Positions 59,911 through 64,000 of a stretch of DNA of 64,000 bases are shown one piece after another. Location: assembly GCA_017459865.1 (NCBI GenBank), contig JAFUCD010000002.1, positions 1-64,000 of the forward strand, read 5' to 3'. Both the position numbers and the translations under genes were made by a program. The notes under the pieces were generated by a model. The model was not told the origin of the DNA. It saw nothing but the letters and a program-made list of their open reading frames with translations, and made no database searches. How positions within the stretch are numbered: position 1 is the first letter of the stretch; each line of letters begins with the position of its first letter. This DNA comes from Oscillospiraceae bacterium. GTDB taxonomy: Bacteria > Bacillota_A > Clostridia > Oscillospirales > Oscillospiraceae.

Positions 59911-61043
59911 CAGAAAAAGAAAAGGTCGTCCAAAGCGCATCTGTTGGCGCAGATGCAGGACGGCCAATTCCATATGAACCTGAATCGAGTATAGCAGAGA
60001 CCAAGCTTCCTGACAAGCAGAATTTTTCCGAGACGCTCCGAGAGTTTAAAGAGTTCGTGCGAAAAAATGACCCGGATCAGCTCCGGGCAGTGACGCTCAG
60101 TGAGCTCATGGAGGAAGAAATCGAAACCAAACCGCCTGTTGTGGACGGACTGATCTATCCGGGCGTGTTCCTGTTTGCCGGTGCGGAGAAAATCGGCAAA
60201 TCCTTTCTGGTGCTTCAGCTCGGTTATACCGTAGCGAAGGGGCTTCCGCTCTGGGGACTGAAGACCTCCGGCGATGAGGTTTTGTATCTCTCGCTGGAGG
60301 ATACCAAAGAGCGCCTGCGCCGGCGTGCCTTTCAGATGTTCGACATCGAAACGACGGATCGGATGTATGTTGCGACCAGGAGCAAGAAATTGAGCGAAGG
60401 GCTGGTTGAGGAGCTGGAAGCGTATCGCCGCCAGCGTCCCGGAATCAAATTCATTATCATTGATACCCTGCAGAGGATCCGAGAAGTATTTTCGGAATGC
60501 AGCTACGCCAAGGATTACGAAATGGTTTCCGAGCTGAAGGACTATGCCGACGCCAATGGGCTTTGCATCCTGTTGGTGCATCACACACGAAAGCAGAGCG
60601 CAAAGGACATCTTCGAGACGGTCTCCGGTACACGCGGTCTCAACGGCAGCGTGGATGGAATCATCGTGATGTGCAAGCAGAAACGAACCGATCCATACGC
60701 AACGCTCCAGGCAACGGGTCGTGATGTGATCGATCAGAAGCTGTATCTGAAGCGTGATTCCATAACCCTGCGGTGGGAGCTGGAGCGCATGGAGAGCGGC
60801 GCTGAGATCGACCCGCCGGATCCGCTGTTTGCGGCAATTACAGAGTTACTCACGGATGACCAGCCCCGATGGGAGGGGACGGCGTCAGAGCTCAAGGAGC
60901 TTCTGCAGATCGAGCGCACCGCCAAATCACTCGGCATGTGGCTGAAGGTCCATAAGCAAGAGCTGCTTTCCCGATACGGCATCCGCAGCGATTCGATCAA
61001 AACCAGAGATCGACGGACAATCACACTCGTGCGCGAAGCGTGA
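59907..61043 (+). CDS. RepA-like RecA-fold NTPase
   Basis: A 378-residue AAA_25/RepA-type ATPase. Walker A is AGAEKIGKSF (about 92-101) and Walker B KFIIIDTLQRI (about 180-190), with the arginine/His motif LLVHHTRK and RGLNGSVDGI further on. Proteins of this type act as hexameric replicative helicases of small plasmids and islands, so the element may replicate after excision. A C-terminal wHTH-like segment (about 310-378) follows. The last codons lie in an iteron array. The ATG at 59907 follows GGGAGGA. Confidence 0.85.
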   Translation: MTEKEKVVQSASVGADAGRPIPYEPESSIAETKLPDKQNFSETLREFKEFVRKNDPDQLRAVTLSELMEEEIETKPPVVDGLIYPGVFLFAGAEKIGKSFLVLQLGYTVAKGLPLWGLKTSGDEVLYLSLEDTKERLRRRAFQMFDIETTDRMYVATRSKKLSEGLVEELEAYRRQRPGIKFIIIDTLQRIREVFSECSYAKDYEMVSELKDYADANGLCILLVHHTRKQSAKDIFETVSGTRGLNGSVDGIIVMCKQKRTDPYATLQATGRDVIDQKLYLKRDSITLRWELERMESGAEIDPPDPLFAAITELLTDDQPRWEGTASELKELLQIERTAKSLGMWLKVHKQELLSRYGIRSDSIKTRDRRTITLVREA

Positions 61044-61111
61044 CGACTGTGACAACCGTGACGACCTTTTGACCGCTGCCATTCAGTTGTCACAGTCGTC
61101 ACGGTTGTCAC
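61040..61111. repeat. Inverted array of 9-bp iterons
   Basis: Three head-to-tail copies of GTGACRACY (61040-61048, 61049-61057, 61058-61066) and, after 19 bases, three inverted copies (61086-61111). The arms 61040-61056 and 61086-61102 are perfect 17-bp inverted repeats (GTGACGACTGTGACAAC). The array overlaps the end of the RepA-like gene, the usual place for an origin of replication or a binding site of its product. Confidence 0.75.
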
Positions 61112-61147
61112 CGCGGGAGATTGAACACATCCGTTGACCCCGTAGGG

Positions 61148-61209
61148 CGCAAAGCGCTTTTGATGCGCAGTGTCAAAAGTGCTTTTGCGTTACTCTTGAC
61201 AAGAGTAAC
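61148..61209 (+). other. Candidate oriT upstream of the MobV relaxase
   Basis: An imperfect inverted repeat (CGCAAAGCGCTTTTGA at 61148-61163 against TCAAAAGTGCTTTTGCG at 61173-61189) is followed at once by a 21-base palindrome, GTTACTCTTG/CAAGAGTAAC (61189-61209). Paired inverted repeats directly ahead of the relaxase gene are characteristic of an origin of transfer. The nick site is not identified. Confidence 0.6.
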
Positions 61210-61281
61210 AGAACCCGCCGCTGCGCGGCGAAAGGAAGGAAAGATTATAATGTTATGTAAACTTGATAGGAGAAGATACAA

Positions 61282-62454
61282 ATGCAAAGAACCATCAGCG
61301 CTATGGTGGGCAAAGGGTCCGTGAATCATAACAGCCGCAAATTCAAGGCGGCCAATGTGGACGCTGAGCGCTCCCACCTGAATATAGAATACTGCAATGA
61401 AAGCATCCGGGATGTATACCACAAGCTGTTTGACGCCGCGCAGGAAGAATACAATGCGCGTCAGACACGAGCGGATCGGCGTATCAAAGACTACTATGAG
61501 AAGATCCGCTCCGGGAAACAGGAGAAGCCCTTTCATGAGCTGATCATGCAGATCGGAGACATGAAAACGATGAGCGCCACCGGCGAATACGCAGAGTTGG
61601 CACGGGACATTTTGGACGAGTATTTTCAGGGCTTCCAGGAACGGAACCCCAACCTGTATGTGTTCTCTTCACACATACACATGGATGAGGCAACCCCGCA
61701 TATCCACATCGATTTCGTCCCATTCATCACCGGAAGCAAACGCGGCCTTGAGACCCGTGTTTCACTCAAACAGGCGCTGGCAGCGCAGGGCTTCCATGGA
61801 GGCACTCGCGGCAATACCGAGTGGAACCAGTGGGTGCAGTCGGAAAAGGAGGCACTTGCGGAAATCGCGGCTCGCCACGGTGTTGAGTGGGAGCACTTGG
61901 GGACGCACGAACAGCATCTCTCGGTACTGGACTACAAAAAGAAGGAGCGTGCCGCCGAGGTCAAAGCGCTGGAAGATCGGTTAGAGGCTGACTACGATGA
62001 AGCCGGTGAATTAGAAGCCCGGCTCTCTCAGCTGCGGGAAACGGAAGGGAAGGTTCAGGATCTGCAGAGAGAGCTGAACACCAATCCGGACTATCAGCTT
62101 CCGGAGCCGACTCCGCTCATGTCCGCAAAATCGTATATGACGAAATTGGTGCAGCCCCTGATCGACCGGCTGAAACAGATGCTGCTGAAAATGATCGTCA
62201 AGTACATGGAACTCAAGGGCGACTATGATATGCTCTCAAATCGCTACAGCCGTGCGATGCAGGAAAGAGCACAGTACGGCTCTCGGATCGATGCGTTGGT
62301 TACGGAGAATCACCAACTGAAAAAAGAAAACCGGGATTACCGTCTGCTGCGGAAGGTGTTCGGAGACGAGCAGATCGACGCGCTTATAGACCGAGCGTTG
62401 AAAACACAAACGGTTCGACAAGAGCCACGAATGAAATACCGTGCAGAGCGGTAA
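61282..62454 (+). CDS. mobV: MobV-family relaxase (Mob/Pre)
   Basis: A 390-residue plasmid mobilization/recombination relaxase. The metal-binding motif is HIHMDEATPHIHIDFVPF (about residues 131-148), the hallmark HxDExTPHxH of MobV. The N-terminus carries conserved KGSVNHNSRKF and a long coiled coil follows (about 215-370). It would nick oriT and lead single-strand transfer using a helper's secretion system. AGGAGAAG lies 8 bases ahead of the ATG. Confidence 0.93.
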   Translation: MQRTISAMVGKGSVNHNSRKFKAANVDAERSHLNIEYCNESIRDVYHKLFDAAQEEYNARQTRADRRIKDYYEKIRSGKQEKPFHELIMQIGDMKTMSATGEYAELARDILDEYFQGFQERNPNLYVFSSHIHMDEATPHIHIDFVPFITGSKRGLETRVSLKQALAAQGFHGGTRGNTEWNQWVQSEKEALAEIAARHGVEWEHLGTHEQHLSVLDYKKKERAAEVKALEDRLEADYDEAGELEARLSQLRETEGKVQDLQRELNTNPDYQLPEPTPLMSAKSYMTKLVQPLIDRLKQMLLKMIVKYMELKGDYDMLSNRYSRAMQERAQYGSRIDALVTENHQLKKENRDYRLLRKVFGDEQIDALIDRALKTQTVRQEPRMKYRAER

Positions 62455-62466
62455 CTGCAGCAAAAT

Positions 62467-62491
62467 CGGCGGCAGGATTCTCCTGTCGCCG
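62467..62491 (+). terminator. Hairpin after the relaxase gene
   Basis: An 11-bp stem (CGGCGGCAGGA / TCCTGTCGCCG) with 3-base loop, 13 bases past the stop. No T-run follows, so termination is not assured. The AT-rich rest of 62492-62743 has no recognisable gene. Confidence 0.5.
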
Positions 62492-62743
62492 GTTGAAAAG
62501 TGTCGCGTTCCAGAGTGGTTTTAGGCGTATTTGTCGCTTTTGCTGAACGGAAGAAAAGTTGCCAAGTATTCTTTTGTTGAGAGAAATCGATACAGTATGA
62601 CCTTTTTTTGAAATCATGTTCAGGGGGAACAGCAAATAAAGTCACACATTGATTTACATAATATATGTTTTTGATGCGAATGACGCCATATGTGATCATT
62701 TATACTGTATGATAAAAGCATCACTTTTTGAGGAGGAATCACA

Positions 62744-63346
62744 ATGGACTACGGTTATATCCGCGTATCGACACGAGAGCAGAATGAGGATCGCCAGGTG
62801 ATTGCACTCACGGAATGGGGTATCGATCCAAGACGGATCTATCTGGACAAGCTGTCCGGCAAGGATTTCAATCGGCCGCAGTATCAAAAGCTCCTGCGCA
62901 GATTAAAAGCCGGGGATGCTCTGGTCATCAAGAGCATTGACCGGCTTGGCCGAAACTACGATGAGATTCTGGAGCAGTGGCGCATCATCACAAAAGAAAA
63001 GCGCGTGGATATCGTCGTGCTTGACATGCCGCTGCTGGATACGCGTAGCAGCCGCGATCTGACCGGCACGCTGATCGCGGACATTGTCCTTCAGCTTTTG
63101 AGCTATGTCGCCCAGACGGAGCGGGAGTTCATCCGGCAACGTCAGGCGGAGGGGATCGCGGCGGCAAAGGCGCGCGGTGTACGGTTCGGGCGAAAGCCGA
63201 TAGCGATCCCGCCGGGGTTTGAGTCGGTGTGCCAGGCATATGAAAAGGGGGATCTGACGATACAGAGAGCAGCGTATCAACTGGGAATGAGTCAAACGAC
63301 CTTTTACCGAAGGTATAAACAGCGATTTGCTGAAAAACCGGGGTAA
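62744..63346 (+). CDS. Serine recombinase (resolvase/invertase family)
   Basis: A 200-residue small serine recombinase: catalytic domain (1-130) with nucleophile Ser in YIRVSTREQNEDRQ (Ser9), the SIDRLGRN motif near 65-72, the long E helix, and a C-terminal helix-turn-helix (about 145-195: LTIQRAAYQLGMSQTTFYRRYKQRF). It may resolve dimers of the replicating island or invert a segment. GGAGGAA precedes the ATG. Coding is AT-richer than the chromosome. Confidence 0.92.
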   Translation: MDYGYIRVSTREQNEDRQVIALTEWGIDPRRIYLDKLSGKDFNRPQYQKLLRRLKAGDALVIKSIDRLGRNYDEILEQWRIITKEKRVDIVVLDMPLLDTRSSRDLTGTLIADIVLQLLSYVAQTEREFIRQRQAEGIAAAKARGVRFGRKPIAIPPGFESVCQAYEKGDLTIQRAAYQLGMSQTTFYRRYKQRFAEKPG

Positions 63347-63862
63347 AAAGTCTATTATTTTTTTCTTTTCATATGGTAGAAAATATGAAAAAAGCATAAA
63401 TAATGTAAATCCTGCAGAAAATAGACATAAAAGCTGGACTTTGTTGCGCATTTCGTCCATAGTTCCACACTCTGCATCTTAACATATATTTTCCATTTTG
63501 TCTGATTATTGGAAAACACGGTGTTGATTAACGCGCTTTTGCTGTGGCGCTTGACGATTGGTATTATGCCGTCAGATATGAAATTGGATAGCAGCGGATA
63601 ACCGCTTTTATCATTTGGATGCGAGCCGACTTTCAGCAACCGGTCGGCAAGCGTTCCATTCGGTGGATTGTCAGCAACCGGTCCGCCGATTTCAGAGGCA
63701 GGCAGTCGCAACAAGTCTGCTTCTGACTGCTGCAGCGGTGGGCGCAACACTGCTGCATTTGCACCATGGGTGCGGCGAATGGCGACAGCGGCGCCGCACC
63801 CTCCTTATTCCGTGCGCAAATGTTTTTGAGATAGTTATACCCAATGGAAAGGAAGAATGAGT
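63347..63862. other. Non-coding stretch at the right side of the island
   Basis: This 516-base stretch starts AT-rich and becomes GC-rich from about 63600, so the island boundary probably lies here. CAGCAACCGGTC occurs twice (near 63635 and 63672). Short ORFs cross it on both strands but have no ribosome sites or recognised domains. No attR, tRNA or terminator could be fixed. Confidence 0.5.
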
Positions 63863-64000
63863 ATGAAGAAACGCGCATTATGTTGGCTGCTTGCGCTCGT
63901 CATGATCCTCTCGCTCGTGCCGTTCTCGGCGCTGGCGGAGGGCGAGACCCTGCAGGCGACTGACCCCAACGCCGTGGCGGAGGAGAAAACGAATCTCACC
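63863..64000 (+). CDS. Secreted protein, N-terminal fragment (cut by window end)
   Basis: The first 46 codons of a gene that runs out of the window. A clear signal peptide (MKKRALCWLLALVMILSLVP...SALA, cleavage near residue 25) is followed by an acidic start of the mature protein. AAGGAAG lies 8 bases before the ATG at 63863; an ATG two codons earlier is too close to it. Base composition is again chromosomal. The function cannot be told from this fragment; an SLH or other large exoprotein is plausible. Confidence 0.75.
   Translation, partial: MKKRALCWLLALVMILSLVPFSALAEGETLQATDPNAVAEEKTNLT

Larger units (their letters stand above)
57339..63400. mobile_element. Integrative mobilizable element at the 3' end of guaA (right edge not resolved)
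   Basis: From guaA's stop to about 63.4-63.85 kb the base composition becomes visibly more AT-rich and the genes are those of a mobilizable island: XRE repressor, excisionase-like protein, tyrosine integrase, MobC-like protein, RecA-fold NTPase, MobV relaxase and serine resolvase. There are no conjugation (T4SS) genes, so it would need a helper. The left junction is placed at the guaA stop, a common attachment site. I could not find a copy of the guaA 3' sequence at the right side in the window, so attR is undefined. Confidence 0.75.

Noticed and set aside
61040..61111. CRISPR-like short repeats
   Set aside because: The 9-bp units are contiguous and inverted, without spacers; they are iterons.
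63355..63750. 131-codon minus-strand ORF at the right of the island
   Set aside because: No ribosome site or recognised domain, and it crosses the composition switch; support is too weak to call a gene.
63615..63860. 81-codon plus-strand ORF ahead of the secreted-protein gene
   Set aside because: No start signal and no domain; it ends in the ribosome site of the next gene.

Overview
The window is a contiguous piece of chromosome from a GC-rich, Gram-positive-type anaerobe, most likely a gut member of the Clostridia (Oscillospiraceae/Ruminococcaceae sensu lato). Supporting signs are the separate glgC-glgD pair with glgP, S-layer-homology (SLH) domain exoproteins, a type-3 prolyl-tRNA synthetase, HAAS-type and YkvI membrane proteins, U32 peptidase, mreC-mreD-PBP2, a MobV mobilizable island, and strong TTGACA/TATAAT promoters. 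Exact placement is inference. I saw no rRNA, tRNA or CRISPR array.

Region 1 (1-24.2 kb): a repeat block, then gdhA; a leftward run lexA - Y-family polymerase - yolD - GDPD-like protein - carbonic anhydrase - SGNH lipoprotein; a HAAS-domain membrane protein pair; proS; a MATE pump with a six-helix membrane protein; a GNAT. Next is an ECF sigma factor / putative anti-sigma / SLH-anchored serpin cluster, an SLH-anchored SGNH hydrolase, a pspA-TPM-like pair, a lipoprotein, two tandem ketopantoate-reductase-like genes and an FAH-family hydrolase.

Region 2 (24.4-35.8 kb): a YkvI-family transporter preceded by an overlapping leader ORF, a LysE exporter, two FAD-dependent oxidoreductases, a DMT transporter with a flavodoxin/ferredoxin protein, a lipoprotein, then prfB divergent from prs-pth.

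Region 3 (35.9-57.3 kb): glycogen metabolism (glgC-glgD-glgP), a PfkB kinase, a zinc-ribbon membrane protein, U32 peptidase, maf, mreC-mreD-PBP2 (elongasome), an MGS-like protein lacking the canonical catalytic Asp, hisS-aspS, a lipoprotein, comM/yifB and guaA.

Region 4 (57.3-63.9 kb): an AT-richer integrative mobilizable element starting at the 3' end of guaA: XRE repressor, excisionase-like protein, tyrosine integrase, MobC-like protein, RecA-fold NTPase, an iteron/oriT region, MobV relaxase and serine resolvase. GC-rich chromosomal sequence resumes with the start of a secreted protein that runs off the window.

The most interesting structures are: (a) two copies of a hairpin-built, terminally inverted element, each flanked by a long direct duplication of a host terminator-like hairpin; (b) an ECF-controlled, cell-surface serpin; (c) the inverted iteron array and oriT-like repeats of the island; (d) an MGS-like protein without its catalytic Asp; (e) apparent AUC and CUG start codons; and (f) a leader peptide overlapping the start of an amino-acid transporter.
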